Source: Streptomyces flaveolus (GTDB lineage Bacteria; Actinomycetota; Actinomycetes; Streptomycetales; Streptomycetaceae). From it: a DNA stretch of 64,000 bases. Made by a program: the position numbers and the translations under genes. This document shows, one piece after another, positions 1 through 7,870 of this stretch (positions are counted from its first letter, which is position 1; every line of letters starts with the position of its first letter). The stretch lies in contig NZ_BMRV01000002.1 of assembly GCF_014648815.1 (NCBI RefSeq), positions 558,001 through 622,000 on the forward strand, written 5' to 3'. The notes under the pieces are model-generated. The model saw only the letters and a program-made list of their open reading frames with translations. It made no database searches and was not told the DNA's origin.

Positions 1-297
1 CGCTACAAGAACGTGGCCATCCAGGACAAGGGCAAGCGGTTCAACACCGACCTGCTGGAGGCCGTCGAGCTGGGCAACCTGCTCGACCTGGCCGAGGTCA
101 TGGCGGTCTCCGCGCTCGCCCGCAAGGAGTCCCGCGGCGGTCACTACCGCGAGGACTACCCCAACCGCGACGACGTCAACTTCATGCGCCACACCATGGC
201 GTACCGCGAGGTGGGCGACGACGGCGCCGAGTCCATCCGTCTGGACTACAAGCCGGTCGTCCAGACCCGCTACCAGCCGATGGAGCGTAAGTACTGA
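1..297 (+). CDS. sdhA: Succinate dehydrogenase flavoprotein subunit, 3' end (partial)
   Basis: The last 98 codons of the flavoprotein subunit; the gene begins before the window. The visible part is the helical C-terminal region, including a stretch ending HYREDYPNRDD and a C-terminus RYQPMERKY typical of actinobacterial SdhA. The catalytic FAD domain lies upstream of the window. The enzyme oxidises succinate to fumarate at the cytoplasmic membrane and passes electrons to SdhB. The stop TGA (295-297) shares one base with the sdhB ATG (297-299), so the two genes are translationally coupled. Confidence 0.95.
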   Translation, partial: RYKNVAIQDKGKRFNTDLLEAVELGNLLDLAEVMAVSALARKESRGGHYREDYPNRDDVNFMRHTMAYREVGDDGAESIRLDYKPVVQTRYQPMERKY

Positions 298-1070
298 TGG
301 CTACCCCTGTCATGGAGAAGAGCGACAAGGCCCCCGAGCCCGGTTTCGCCGACTCCCCCTACATCACCGTCACCATGCGGGTCCGCCGGTTCAACCCGGA
401 GGTCTCGGCGGAGGCGACCTGGCAGGACTTCCAGCTGGAGATCGACCCGAAGGAGCGCGTCCTCGACGCCCTTCACAAGATCAAGTGGGACCTGGACGGC
501 ACGCTGACCTTCCGTCGTTCCTGCGCCCACGGCATCTGCGGGTCCGACGCCATGCGGATCAACGGCAAGAACCGGCTGGCCTGCAAGACGCTGATCAAGG
601 ACATCAGCCCCGAGAAGCCGATCACGGTCGAGCCCATCAAGGGCCTGACGGTCCTCAAGGACCTGGTCGTCGACATGGAGCCGTTCTTCCAGGCGTACCG
701 GGACGTGATGCCCTTCCTGATCACGAAGGACATCAACGAGCCGACGCGTGAGCGCCTGCAGTCCGCCGAGGACCGCGAGCGCTTCGACGACACGACGAAG
801 TGCATCCTGTGCGCCGCCTGCACGTCCTCGTGCCCGGTGTTCTGGAACGACGGCCAGTACTTCGGCCCGGCCGCGATCGTGAACGCCCACCGCTTCATCT
901 TCGACTCGCGTGACGAGGCCGGGGAGCAGCGGCTGGAGATCCTCAACGACCGCGACGGCGTCTGGCGCTGCCGCACGACCTTCAACTGCACGGACGCCTG
1001 CCCGCGCGGCATCGAGGTCACCAAGGCGATCGCGGAGGTGAAGCGGGCGCTGATCACGCGCCGCTTCTGA
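297..1070 (+). CDS. sdhB: Succinate dehydrogenase iron-sulfur subunit
   Basis: 257 aa, normal family length. The N-terminal 2Fe-2S ferredoxin domain has ligands C76, C81 and C96, with Asp at position 84 as in E. coli SdhB. The C-terminal domain carries CILCAACTSSCP (C169, C172, C175, C179) plus further cysteines near FNCTDACPRGI, for the 4Fe-4S and 3Fe-4S clusters. It carries electrons from the SdhA flavin to quinone in the membrane anchor (TCA cycle, respiratory complex II). It is the last gene of the sdh operon: the start overlaps the sdhA stop by one base and a strong hairpin follows 29 bases after the stop. Confidence 0.97.
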   Translation: MATPVMEKSDKAPEPGFADSPYITVTMRVRRFNPEVSAEATWQDFQLEIDPKERVLDALHKIKWDLDGTLTFRRSCAHGICGSDAMRINGKNRLACKTLIKDISPEKPITVEPIKGLTVLKDLVVDMEPFFQAYRDVMPFLITKDINEPTRERLQSAEDRERFDDTTKCILCAACTSSCPVFWNDGQYFGPAAIVNAHRFIFDSRDEAGEQRLEILNDRDGVWRCRTTFNCTDACPRGIEVTKAIAEVKRALITRRF

Positions 1071-1099
1071 CGTCCGCCGGTTCGCCGCCGTAGGCCGGT

Positions 1100-1132
1100 G
1101 AGGGCCCCGTTTCCCCTGGAAACGGGGCCCTC
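1100..1132 (+). terminator. Rho-independent-type terminator after sdhB
   Basis: Perfect 13-bp inverted repeat: GAGGGCCCCGTTT (1100-1112) pairs with AAACGGGGCCCTC (1120-1132) across a 7-base loop. There is no U tract, as is usual for streptomycete terminators. It closes the sdh operon before the Uma2 gene. Confidence 0.85.
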
Positions 1133-1234
1133 TGGCATATGCCACACGATCGGGTGAAGGGGCGATGAAGGGCCTCGCGGGCCCGGTCCGGCCTACGATG
1201 ATGGTCTCGACACCAGCCCCCTAGGAGGCACGCG

Positions 1235-1855
1235 ATGTCCGCAGCATCCGTCGAGCTGCCCCACGGCGACCTTCCGCTGATCGCGGAAGCGAACCGCCTC
1301 ATGGACCGCAATCCGGGCTACCGCGTCGAGATCATCGGAGGCCAGCTCCTCGTGACCCCGCCACCGGACGGCCCGCACTCCCGCGCCCTGACCAAACTCA
1401 TGCGCCCGTTCATCGCGGCGGGCCTTGACGACGGCGAAACCGAAGTGCGCCAGGGCATCGGTCTCTGGCTGACCACCGACGCCGAGGACTACGCGATTCC
1501 CGACCTGGCGATCGTGGACGCCGACGTCGACGACCACCTCGTCGAGAACAACTGCTACGACCCGGTCTGCTTCCGCCTCGTCCTGGAGGTCACCTCCAGC
1601 AACTGGAAGAACGACCTGAAGGCCAAGGTCACCGCCTACGCCGCCGCCATGGTCCCCGTCTACGTGATCGTCGACCGCAAGCACCAGCGCCTGCACGTCC
1701 TCACCGACCCCGACTGCGCCGACTACTCCACCCACCGCGTCCACTCCCCCGGTGAGACCGTCACCCTCCCCGGCTCCCTCGGTGCCGAGGTCACCCTGGA
1801 CGTCGCCGAGATCCTTGCCGCCGGACGGCCTAAGCGCGCACCCGACGAGGGCTGA
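1235..1855 (+). CDS. Uma2 family endonuclease-like protein (DUF820)
   Basis: 206 aa, full length for the Uma2/DUF820 family, which has a PD-(D/E)xK nuclease-like fold and is greatly expanded in Streptomyces. Visible signature: YRVEIIGGQLLVTPPP near residue 30, HSRALTKL, IPDLAIVDADV (the PD element) and LVLEVTSSNWKNDLKAK (the E and K elements). The start is fixed by AGGAGG at 1223-1228, 6 bases before the ATG. It is a single gene between the sdh terminator and a VOC gene. Biological target unknown; nuclease activity is inferred from the fold family only. Confidence 0.88.
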   Translation: MSAASVELPHGDLPLIAEANRLMDRNPGYRVEIIGGQLLVTPPPDGPHSRALTKLMRPFIAAGLDDGETEVRQGIGLWLTTDAEDYAIPDLAIVDADVDDHLVENNCYDPVCFRLVLEVTSSNWKNDLKAKVTAYAAAMVPVYVIVDRKHQRLHVLTDPDCADYSTHRVHSPGETVTLPGSLGAEVTLDVAEILAAGRPKRAPDEG

Positions 1856-1896
1856 CAATCAGCCGTTCCGGGCGATGACCGTCCTAGCCTGACTCC

Positions 1897-2307
1897 ATGT
1901 CAGATGACGAGTCGTACGAACTGCTCGGGTTCGACAACGTGCTGCTGCCCGTCGGTGACCTCGGTGAGGCCGTCGGGTTCTACGAGCGGGCCGGCTTCCC
2001 CGTGGCCTTCCGGCTCGACGAGGCCGGGATCGCGCTGCTGAAGGTCGGCGGAGAGACACCGGGCGTCCTGCTGCGGGCCGAGGAGGAGTTCGGGCGGCGC
2101 CCGCCGCTGTGGCCCTCCGCGCGGGTGTGGCTGGAGGTTCCCGACGCCCGTACGGCCGCCGGGGCGCTGCGCGAGGCGGGCATCACGCCGCTCGACGAGC
2201 CGTTCCCCGTCGCCACCGGCTGGACCGTCGAGTTCGCCGACCCCTGGGGCAACGTCATCGGCCTGACCGATTACTCCAAGCGTCCCGAGCTCGGCCGCCG
2301 GCCGTAA
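1897..2307 (+). CDS. VOC superfamily (glyoxalase/bleomycin-resistance fold) protein
   Basis: 136 aa, one vicinal-oxygen-chelate domain with two beta-alpha-beta-beta-beta modules. The first begins LLGFDNVLLPVGDLGEAVGFYERAGF; the second contains ARVWLEVPDARTAAGALREAG and ends FADPWGNVIGLTDY, the usual DPxGN motif near the C-terminal metal-ligand strand. Such proteins are metal-dependent isomerases, dioxygenases or small-molecule binding/resistance proteins; the substrate cannot be told here. It is monocistronic, 41 bases after the Uma2 gene and ahead of the TetR operon promoter. Confidence 0.85.
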   Translation: MSDDESYELLGFDNVLLPVGDLGEAVGFYERAGFPVAFRLDEAGIALLKVGGETPGVLLRAEEEFGRRPPLWPSARVWLEVPDARTAAGALREAGITPLDEPFPVATGWTVEFADPWGNVIGLTDYSKRPELGRRP

Positions 2308-2344
2308 GCGCCGGTCCCGTGACGCGGACCACTCCACCCTCGAG

Positions 2345-2358
2345 TTGAACACGTTCAA
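2345..2358. promoter_or_regulatory. TetR-type operator 1 (near-palindrome)
   Basis: TTGAACACGTTCAA: two 6-base arms TTGAAC/GTTCAA around a 2-base centre. The same motif recurs at 2390-2403. The regulator is probably the TetR protein encoded at the end of the downstream operon. Confidence 0.65.
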
Positions 2359-2373
2359 AAGCAGGTCTACAGT
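2345..2373 (+). promoter_or_regulatory. Putative promoter of the TetR operon
   Basis: A good sigma-70-like pair: TTGAAC at 2345-2350, a 17-base spacer, and TACAGT at 2368-2373. The -35 box is the left half of operator 1, so a bound repressor would block RNA polymerase. The transcript would start near 2380 and itself include operator 2. Confidence 0.6.
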
Positions 2374-2389
2374 CAACCCTGTCAGCGTT

Positions 2390-2403
2390 TTGAACGCGTT
2401 CAA
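2390..2403. promoter_or_regulatory. TetR-type operator 2 (perfect palindrome)
   Basis: TTGAACGCGTTCAA is a perfect 14-bp palindrome, 45 bp centre-to-centre from operator 1 and 13 bases before the ATG at 2417. Spacing and identity with operator 1 suggest a two-site autoregulated switch. Confidence 0.65.
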
Positions 2404-2416
2404 GAAGGGGTGGGGC

Positions 2417-2824
2417 ATGGACCGCACCGTCATCGCCTACGTCATCTACCTGGTCGTCAGCATCGGTCTGACCGTCTGGGTGGCCCGCACGCTCAGCCGC
2501 AACGGGCGGGTCTTCCTCGCCGACGTCCTGCACGGCAACGAGAAGCTCGCCGACGCCGTCAACCACCTCCTGGTGGTCGGCTTCTACCTCGTCAACCTCG
2601 GCTTCGTGGCCCTCTACCTGAGCGACGACGAGACCATCACCGACACCCGCGGCATCTTCGAGGCGCTGTCGACCAAGGTGGGCGTGGTGCTGCTGGTGCT
2701 CGGCGTGATGCACCTGGGCAACGTGTACGTGCTCAACAAGATCCGGCGGCGCGGCCTGATGGAGCGGGAGCAGGTGCCGCCGGTCCCGCCGCAGGGCTGG
2801 GTGGCCCCGACGGCCGGGGCCTGA
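2417..2824 (+). CDS. Small integral membrane protein of the TetR operon
   Basis: 135 aa with three or so predicted membrane helices: residues about 5-23 (TVIAYVIYLVVSIGLTVWVA), about 46-66 (HLLVVGFYLVNLGFVALYL) and about 82-104 (KVGVVLLVLGVMHLGNVYVL), then a short polar Pro-rich tail. I chose ATG 2417 because GGGGTGGGG precedes it; an in-frame TTG at 2345 lies inside the -35/operator sequence and would add non-membrane residues. First gene of a three-gene operon: a 4-base gap to the DUF393 gene, then the TetR gene. Function not recognised; the pairing suggests a membrane redox or stress role, which is inference. Confidence 0.8.
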   Translation: MDRTVIAYVIYLVVSIGLTVWVARTLSRNGRVFLADVLHGNEKLADAVNHLLVVGFYLVNLGFVALYLSDDETITDTRGIFEALSTKVGVVLLVLGVMHLGNVYVLNKIRRRGLMEREQVPPVPPQGWVAPTAGA

Positions 2825-2828
2825 GCCG

Positions 2829-3314
2829 ATGGCTCCCGCTCCCGGGACGGCCGGCGCCCCCGTGCGCCGGCTCACCGTCCTCTACGACGCCGAATGCTCC
2901 CTGTGCGCCCACGTGCGGGACTGGCTGCTGCGCCAGGCCCGGCTGGTGCCGCTGGACCTGGTCCCGGCCGGATCGGACGAGGCCCGGCGGCGGTTCCCCG
3001 GCCTCGACCACGGCGCCTCCCTCGACGAGGTCACCGCCGTCGGTGACGCCGGGCAGGTCTACCGGGGCGCCGCCGCCTGGATCGTCGTCCTGTGGGCGCT
3101 GCGCAAGTACCGCAGGCTCGCCCACCGGCTCAGCACGCCCACCGGGGCGCGGCTGGCCCGCGGAGCCGTCCTGGCCGCCGCCAAGTGGCGGGACGGGCAG
3201 AAGCGGTGGGGCGGCAACGGGTACCGCCGCGCCGACGGGTGGGCCTACGAGCCGGGGCTCGGCTGGCTGTACACCGGACCGGGCTGCGACGACGGCGCCT
3301 GCGTCACTCGTTAG
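2829..3314 (+). CDS. DUF393 thiol-disulfide oxidoreductase-like protein
   Basis: 161 aa of the DUF393 (DCC) family. It begins with the typical LTVLYDAECSLC element, with a CxxC pair at C23 and C26 that resembles a thioredoxin-type active site. GHxAW-like membrane-associated segments follow (AAAWIVVLWALRKY). Family members are thought to be thiol-disulfide oxidoreductases, but substrates are mostly unknown. It lies 4 bases after the membrane-protein gene and 11 bases before the TetR gene, in one operon. Confidence 0.82.
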   Translation: MAPAPGTAGAPVRRLTVLYDAECSLCAHVRDWLLRQARLVPLDLVPAGSDEARRRFPGLDHGASLDEVTAVGDAGQVYRGAAAWIVVLWALRKYRRLAHRLSTPTGARLARGAVLAAAKWRDGQKRWGGNGYRRADGWAYEPGLGWLYTGPGCDDGACVTR

Positions 3315-3325
3315 GCTCTCTTCCT

Positions 3326-4072
3326 GTGCCTGCAAAGAACGACGGCCCCGACGACGGTGCCTCCCTCAGCAAGTCCGAGCAGACTCGCGCGCTGATCCTG
3401 GAGACGGCCATGCGGCTGTTCCAGGAACGCGGCTACGACCGGACGACCATGCGGGCCATCGCCCAGGAGGCCGGCGTCTCCGTCGGCAACGCCTACTACT
3501 ACTTCGCGGGCAAGGAGCACCTGATCCAGGGCTTCTACGACCGGATCGCCGCCGAGCACCAGGCGGCGGTCCGTGAGGTCCTGGCGCGGGAGACCGACCT
3601 GGAGGCGCGGCTCGCGGGCGTGCTGAAGGTGTGGCTGGACATCGCGACGCCGTACCACGAGTTCGCGGTGCAGTTCTTCAAGAACGCCGCCGACCCGGAC
3701 AGCCCGCTCAGCCCCTTCTCCCCGGAGTCGGAACACGCGCGCGTGGAGGCGATCAGCGTCCACCGCGCGGTGCTGGCCGGCGCGAAGACCAAGGTGCCCG
3801 AGGAGCTGCGGGACATCCTCCCCGAGCTGATGTGGCTCTCCCAGATGGGGCTGGTCCTGTACTGGGTCTTCGACCGCACCCCGGGGCGCGAGCGCAGCTA
3901 CCGGCTCGCCGAGCGCGGCGCCCGGCTCACCGCGCGGGGTGTGGCGCTGGCCCGGTTCCGGGTGCTGCGCCCGCTGGTGCGCGAGGTGCACGAGCTGTTC
4001 ACGGACTTCCTGCCCGGCATGACCAGCGCGCTGCCCGACCCGGCGGCCAGGAAGACCACCGGTCAGGCCTGA
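3326..4072 (+). CDS. TetR/AcrR family transcriptional regulator
   Basis: 248 aa. The N-terminal TetR helix-turn-helix spans about residues 20-66 (SEQTRALILETAMRLFQERGY, then TTMRAIAQEAGVSVGNAYYYF). The C-terminal ligand-binding domain is of the TetR_C type. The GTG at 3326 is chosen because it directly follows the DUF393 stop by 11 bases and gives the usual short N-terminal arm; the frame stays open further upstream but runs antisense-like through the DUF393 gene. Inferred role: autorepressor acting on the two TTGAACRCGTTCAA sites upstream of the operon. Its stop overlaps the stop of the convergent phosphoesterase gene inside one palindrome. Confidence 0.93.
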   Translation: MPAKNDGPDDGASLSKSEQTRALILETAMRLFQERGYDRTTMRAIAQEAGVSVGNAYYYFAGKEHLIQGFYDRIAAEHQAAVREVLARETDLEARLAGVLKVWLDIATPYHEFAVQFFKNAADPDSPLSPFSPESEHARVEAISVHRAVLAGAKTKVPEELRDILPELMWLSQMGLVLYWVFDRTPGRERSYRLAERGARLTARGVALARFRVLRPLVREVHELFTDFLPGMTSALPDPAARKTTGQA

Positions 4073-5361
4073 CGGGACGCCAGCTCGATCACCGTGATGT
4101 CCGACGGCGCCCCCACCCGGGTGGGCGGGCCCCAGGCGCCCGCGCCCCGGCTGACGTACAGCTGGGTGTCGCCGTAGCGCTCCAGGCCCGCCAGCGTCGG
4201 GTTGGCGGCGCCGGCGATGAGGTTGCCGGGCCAGAGCTGGCCGCCGTGGGTGTGGCCGGAGAGCTGAAGGTCGACGCCGTGGTCGACGGCGTCGTGGATC
4301 TGCACGGGCTGGTGGGCGAGCAGCACGCAGGCGCGGGCCCGGTCGCGGTCGCCGAGGGCGCGGGCGTAGTCGGGGCCCTGGCCCTCGTCCTCGCCCGCCA
4401 CGTCGTTGACGCCGGCCAGGTCGAAGTGGGGCAGCTCGGTGCGGGCGTTCTCCAGCGGGATCAGGCCCAGGCGCCGTACCTCGGCGACCCACTGTTCGGC
4501 GCCGGAGAAGTACTCGTGGTTGCCGGTGACGAAGTACGCGCCGTGCCGCGCCCGCAGCTGCGCGAGCGGGGCCGCCGCCGGGCCGAGGTCCTTCACGCTG
4601 CCGTCCACCAGGTCGCCGACGACGGCGACGAGGTCGGGCTGCGTGGAGTTGATCGTGTCGACGACCGTCTGCGCGAAGCCCCGGCCGAGCACCGGGCCGA
4701 GGTGGATGTCGCTGACCACGGCGATGCGGAAGCCGTGCGCGGCGCGCGGCAGCTTGGCCAGCGGCACGGTGACCCGCTTGACCCTCGGGCCGCGCAGCAC
4801 GCCGTACGTGCCGTACCCGACCGTCCCGACGGCCGCCGCGGCAGCGGCACCGGCGACGACGCGGGAGACGAACAGACGGCGCGAGGGGACGGCGAGGGGG
4901 CTCGCGGGCGTGGCGCCGGACGCGGCGGACGGCTCGGGGCCGGCGGGGGGTGTCCTGGGCGGCGCGGTCCCCGCCGGTATCCGCTCCGGGTCCGCGGCCG
5001 GAGCCCGCAGCTCACCCGGGTCCGCCGGCCGCGCGGCCGCCCGCCGCTCCAGGAAGCGGCGCAGCAGCGGCCGTACGGCCTCGCCCGCCAGCACCGCCAG
5101 CAGCAGGTAGACCGACAGGGCCAGCCACAGGAAGCCGGGCCAGGCCAGGACGCGCTGGAGCCAGAAGGGGGCGCCCGTGCGCTCGGCGACCAGGGCGCCG
5201 ACGGCCAGCGCCCAGCCGCCGGCGATCACCACGGTGCCGATGCGGCGCGCGGTGCCGGGCCCGCGGGTCGTGTCGCGGAACAGGCGCCGCCACACGTACC
5301 AGTTGGCCGTCACCAGGACGCCCACCACGGCCAGTGCGACGAGCGCGAAGACGACCACCAT
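4063..5361 (-). CDS. Membrane-anchored metallophosphoesterase (YkuE/YaeI-like)
   Basis: 432 aa. The N-terminal part has about four membrane segments (MVVVFALVALAVVGVLVTAN at the start, then GTVVIAGGWALAVGALV, FLWLALSVYLLLAVLAGEAV and a fourth after SRRLFVSRVVAG). A calcineurin-like phosphoesterase domain follows with all metal motifs: VVSDIHLGPV, VVGDLVDGS, VTGNHEYF and LSGHTHGGQLWPG. Members hydrolyse phosphoesters such as UDP-sugar or lipid pyrophosphates; the substrate here is unknown. Start ATG 5361 follows GAGGGG; earlier in-frame codons lack a ribosome site and add no domain. Convergent with the TetR gene, overlapping it by 10 bases. Confidence 0.9.
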   Translation of the reverse strand: MVVVFALVALAVVGVLVTANWYVWRRLFRDTTRGPGTARRIGTVVIAGGWALAVGALVAERTGAPFWLQRVLAWPGFLWLALSVYLLLAVLAGEAVRPLLRRFLERRAAARPADPGELRAPAADPERIPAGTAPPRTPPAGPEPSAASGATPASPLAVPSRRLFVSRVVAGAAAAAAVGTVGYGTYGVLRGPRVKRVTVPLAKLPRAAHGFRIAVVSDIHLGPVLGRGFAQTVVDTINSTQPDLVAVVGDLVDGSVKDLGPAAAPLAQLRARHGAYFVTGNHEYFSGAEQWVAEVRRLGLIPLENARTELPHFDLAGVNDVAGEDEGQGPDYARALGDRDRARACVLLAHQPVQIHDAVDHGVDLQLSGHTHGGQLWPGNLIAGAANPTLAGLERYGDTQLYVSRGAGAWGPPTRVGAPSDITVIELASRQA

Positions 5362-5396
5362 GCCGTCGGATCCCCTCAGTTGTGACGTCCGTGACG

Positions 5397-5636
5397 TTAT
5401 GACGTTCGGCGCAGTGCGCGCACTCCGCGCAACCCGATGACCCCGACGACCGTCCCCAATACGAAGGAGACGATCGCGAGCAGCAGGTGCACCCAGAAGT
5501 ACGCCGTGGGGTCGCCGTCCTCGAAGGCCAGCCCGCTGCCGTCCTTGACCAGGTTTTTGACGAAAGTGATCCAGATGATCCAGCTCCACACCCCGAAGGC
5601 GAGCAGGAACCAGGAGACGGGGCGGCTGAGCTTCAT
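5397..5636 (-). CDS. SCO4848-type small integral membrane protein
   Basis: 79 aa with two clear membrane helices, about residues 7-27 (VSWFLLAFGVWSWIIWITF) and about 48-69 (WVHLLLAIVSFVLGTVVGVI), joined by a polar loop with GSGLAFEDGDPTAYFW. It matches the conserved actinobacterial family named after S. coelicolor SCO4848, usually next to the metallophosphoesterase as here (35 bases upstream of its start). No catalytic residues; function unknown. ATG 5636 gives exactly the family length; the frame remains open upstream without a start signal. Confidence 0.88.
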   Translation of the reverse strand: MKLSRPVSWFLLAFGVWSWIIWITFVKNLVKDGSGLAFEDGDPTAYFWVHLLLAIVSFVLGTVVGVIGLRGVRALRRTS

Positions 5637-5727
5637 GTCCTCAGTATCTCCGCCGCCTGTCCGGTTCCGTGTCCGGGGTGGGGAGGTGGCTGGGCCCGTG
5701 CCGCGTCCGGGCGGTACGTTCTCGCTC

Positions 5728-7014
5728 GTGCCCGCACCCAAGAAGACCGTCCGGCGATCCCTGCTGGTCACCTCCGCCGCCCTGACCGCCCTGTCCCTCA
5801 CGCCGGCCGCGTACGCGGCGCCCGGCCCGTCGACGAGCCCCTCGGCGAGCCCGACGGCCACACCTCCGGCGACGATGTCGTCCGTGGGCGGCACGCGGCT
5901 CGGGCAGCCCGGGACGCAGGTCGACCTCGCGGGCGGGGCCCCGGTCCTGCCCAAAGACCTCACCGCCCGCTCCTGGATCGTGGCCGACGCCGAGTCCGGC
6001 GACGTGCTCGCCGCGCACAACGCGCACTGGCGGCTGGCCCCGGCGAGCACCCTGAAGATGCTGTTCGCCGACACGCTGCTGCCGAAGTGGCCGAAGACCA
6101 CGCGGCACAAGGTGGCGGTGTCCGACCTCGCGGGCGTCGGCGCCGGGTCCAGCCTGGTCGGCATCAAGGAGGAGGAGACGTACACCGTCCACGACCTGTG
6201 GCTCGGCGTCTTCCTGCGCTCCGGGAACGACGCCGTGCACGTACTGTCGGCGATGAACGGCGGCGTCGACAAGACCGTGGCGGACATGAACGCGCACGCC
6301 GAGGAGCTGCAGGCCCTCGACACCACCGTGGTCAGCCCCGACGGCTACGACGCGCCCCGCCAGGTCTCCTCCGCGTACGACCTGACGCTGTTCGCCCGCT
6401 CGGGGCTGCAGAAGAAGGACTTCCGCGAGTACGCCTCGACGGTCCGCGCGAAGTTCCCGGGCAGGACGGCCAAGGACAAGAAGGGCAAGGTGTCCCGTGA
6501 GTCCTTCGAGATCCAGAACACCAACCGGCTGCTGGCCGGCGACTCCGACATAGGGGTCTACCCCGGCATCGCCGGCGTGAAGAACGGCAACACCACCAAC
6601 GCGGGCGCCACCTTCACCGGTGTCGCCGAGCGCGGCGGCAGGGTGCTGCTCGTCACCGTGATGAACCCGGCGAAGAGCGAGCACAACGAGGTCTACAAGG
6701 AGACCGCCCGGCTGTTCGACTGGGGTTTCCAGGCGGCCGGCAAGGTGAAGCCGGTGGGTGAGCTGGTGCCGCCGAGGAGCGCGGTGCAGGCGAGTCCGGG
6801 ACCCGAGGCCTCGGGTCAGGCCGGGGGCGGCAGCGGGAAGGCCGCCGTGGGGACGAAGCCGGTGGCGGGCGCCCCGGCCGTGGACGGCTCCACCGGCGTC
6901 GGGATGGCGGCTGGCATCGCCGCCGGGGTGCTGGTGCTGCTCGCGGGCGGCGCGTTCCTGGTCAACCGTCGCTGGCCGCTGCCGGAGCTGGTGCGTCGCC
7001 GGTCCCGTCCGTGA
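5728..7014 (+). CDS. D-alanyl-D-alanine carboxypeptidase (serine peptidase S11, PBP)
   Basis: 428 aa from GTG 5728. A secretory signal peptide (KKTVRRSLLVTSAALTALSL then TPAAYAA) and a Ser/Pro/Thr-rich linker precede the penicillin-binding domain. Motif 1 is S107-T-L-K110, motif 2 is S165-G-N167. Motif 3 is K285-N-G287 instead of the usual KTG. A C-terminal helix (VGMAAGIAAGVLVLLAGGAFLV) with a basic tail anchors it to the membrane. It trims the terminal D-Ala of peptidoglycan stem peptides outside the cell. Its last 53 bases overlap antisense the end of the YihY gene. Confidence 0.92.
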   Translation: MPAPKKTVRRSLLVTSAALTALSLTPAAYAAPGPSTSPSASPTATPPATMSSVGGTRLGQPGTQVDLAGGAPVLPKDLTARSWIVADAESGDVLAAHNAHWRLAPASTLKMLFADTLLPKWPKTTRHKVAVSDLAGVGAGSSLVGIKEEETYTVHDLWLGVFLRSGNDAVHVLSAMNGGVDKTVADMNAHAEELQALDTTVVSPDGYDAPRQVSSAYDLTLFARSGLQKKDFREYASTVRAKFPGRTAKDKKGKVSRESFEIQNTNRLLAGDSDIGVYPGIAGVKNGNTTNAGATFTGVAERGGRVLLVTVMNPAKSEHNEVYKETARLFDWGFQAAGKVKPVGELVPPRSAVQASPGPEASGQAGGGSGKAAVGTKPVAGAPAVDGSTGVGMAAGIAAGVLVLLAGGAFLVNRRWPLPELVRRRSRP

Positions 7015-7870
7015 GTTCCTCGGCCTTGCTGCCCGTGGCCGTCCAGGCGGCGCAGAACAGCACCAGCTTCGAGGTGAAGTTGATCCACAGCAGCAGGGCG
7101 ACGGGGACGCCGAAGGCGCCGTACATGCTCTTCGTGGCCACGCCCTGCATGTAGCCGCTCAGCAGCAGCTTGAGCAGTTCGAAGCCGACCGCGCCGATCA
7201 GGGCGGCCACCAGCAGGCGGCGGCGGGACGGCTGGACGCCGGGGAGCAGGGTCAGTACGTACAGCAACAGGAGGAAGTCGGCGAGGACGGCGACGAGGAA
7301 GGCGGCGATGTAGAGCAGGACGCCGCCGAAGCCGCCCTCGGCGATGCCCAGCTGGCGGATGATCCAGCCGACGAGCGCCGAGGCGACGGTGGAGATGCCG
7401 ACGGTGACCAGGAGGGCGCCGCCGAGGCCGACGAGGACGCCCGCGTCCTTGGCCCGGTGCAGGAGCGGGTTCTCCTCCTCGTCCGGCACCTCCCAGACGG
7501 CACGCAGACAGCCCCGGGTGGCGTCGACCCAGCCGATGCCGGTGAAGAGCAGCAGGAGGCCGGCGATGAGGCCGACGGTGCCGGCGTTGTCGACCAGGCC
7601 CTGGATGTTCAGCTGGTCGGAGATGCCCGGCACCTGCTCGGCGATCTTGTCCTGGAGCTTGTCCTGCTGCTCCTTGCTGAGCGTGGCGGCGGCGACGGCG
7701 GCGGCGAGGCTGAGCAGCGGGAAGAGCGCGACGAAGCTGGTGAACGTCATCGCGGCGGCCAGCCGCGTCCACTTGACCCGGTCCAGCCGCTCGTACGACC
7801 GCCACGCGTGCGTGGTCGTCAGCCGTGCGATCCACGGCCCCACCACGGGGAGCTTCTTCAGCCAGTCCAT
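6962..7870 (-). CDS. YihY/virulence factor BrkB family membrane protein
   Basis: 302 aa with six predicted helices and the family's N-terminal element RLDRVKWTRLAAAMTFTSFV followed by ALFPLLSLAAAVA. Then comes VDNAGTVGLIAGLLLLFTGIGWVDATRGCLRAVW, which is characteristic of YihY. Function of the family is unsettled (once misnamed RNase BN; transport suspected). ATG 7870 overlaps the GtrA-like gene's end by 13 bases, so it is the last gene of the PAP2-UbiA-GtrA-YihY operon. An in-frame ATG at 7903 is an alternative start adding 11 residues. Confidence 0.9.
   Translation of the reverse strand: MDWLKKLPVVGPWIARLTTTHAWRSYERLDRVKWTRLAAAMTFTSFVALFPLLSLAAAVAAATLSKEQQDKLQDKIAEQVPGISDQLNIQGLVDNAGTVGLIAGLLLLFTGIGWVDATRGCLRAVWEVPDEEENPLLHRAKDAGVLVGLGGALLVTVGISTVASALVGWIIRQLGIAEGGFGGVLLYIAAFLVAVLADFLLLLYVLTLLPGVQPSRRRLLVAALIGAVGFELLKLLLSGYMQGVATKSMYGAFGVPVALLLWINFTSKLVLFCAAWTATGSKAEELTDGTGDAPAPAAASDG

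Noticed and set aside
2345..2416. An N-terminal extension of the small membrane protein from TTG 2345
   Set aside because: It would lie inside the promoter -35 and both operators, and has no ribosome site; ATG 2417 does.
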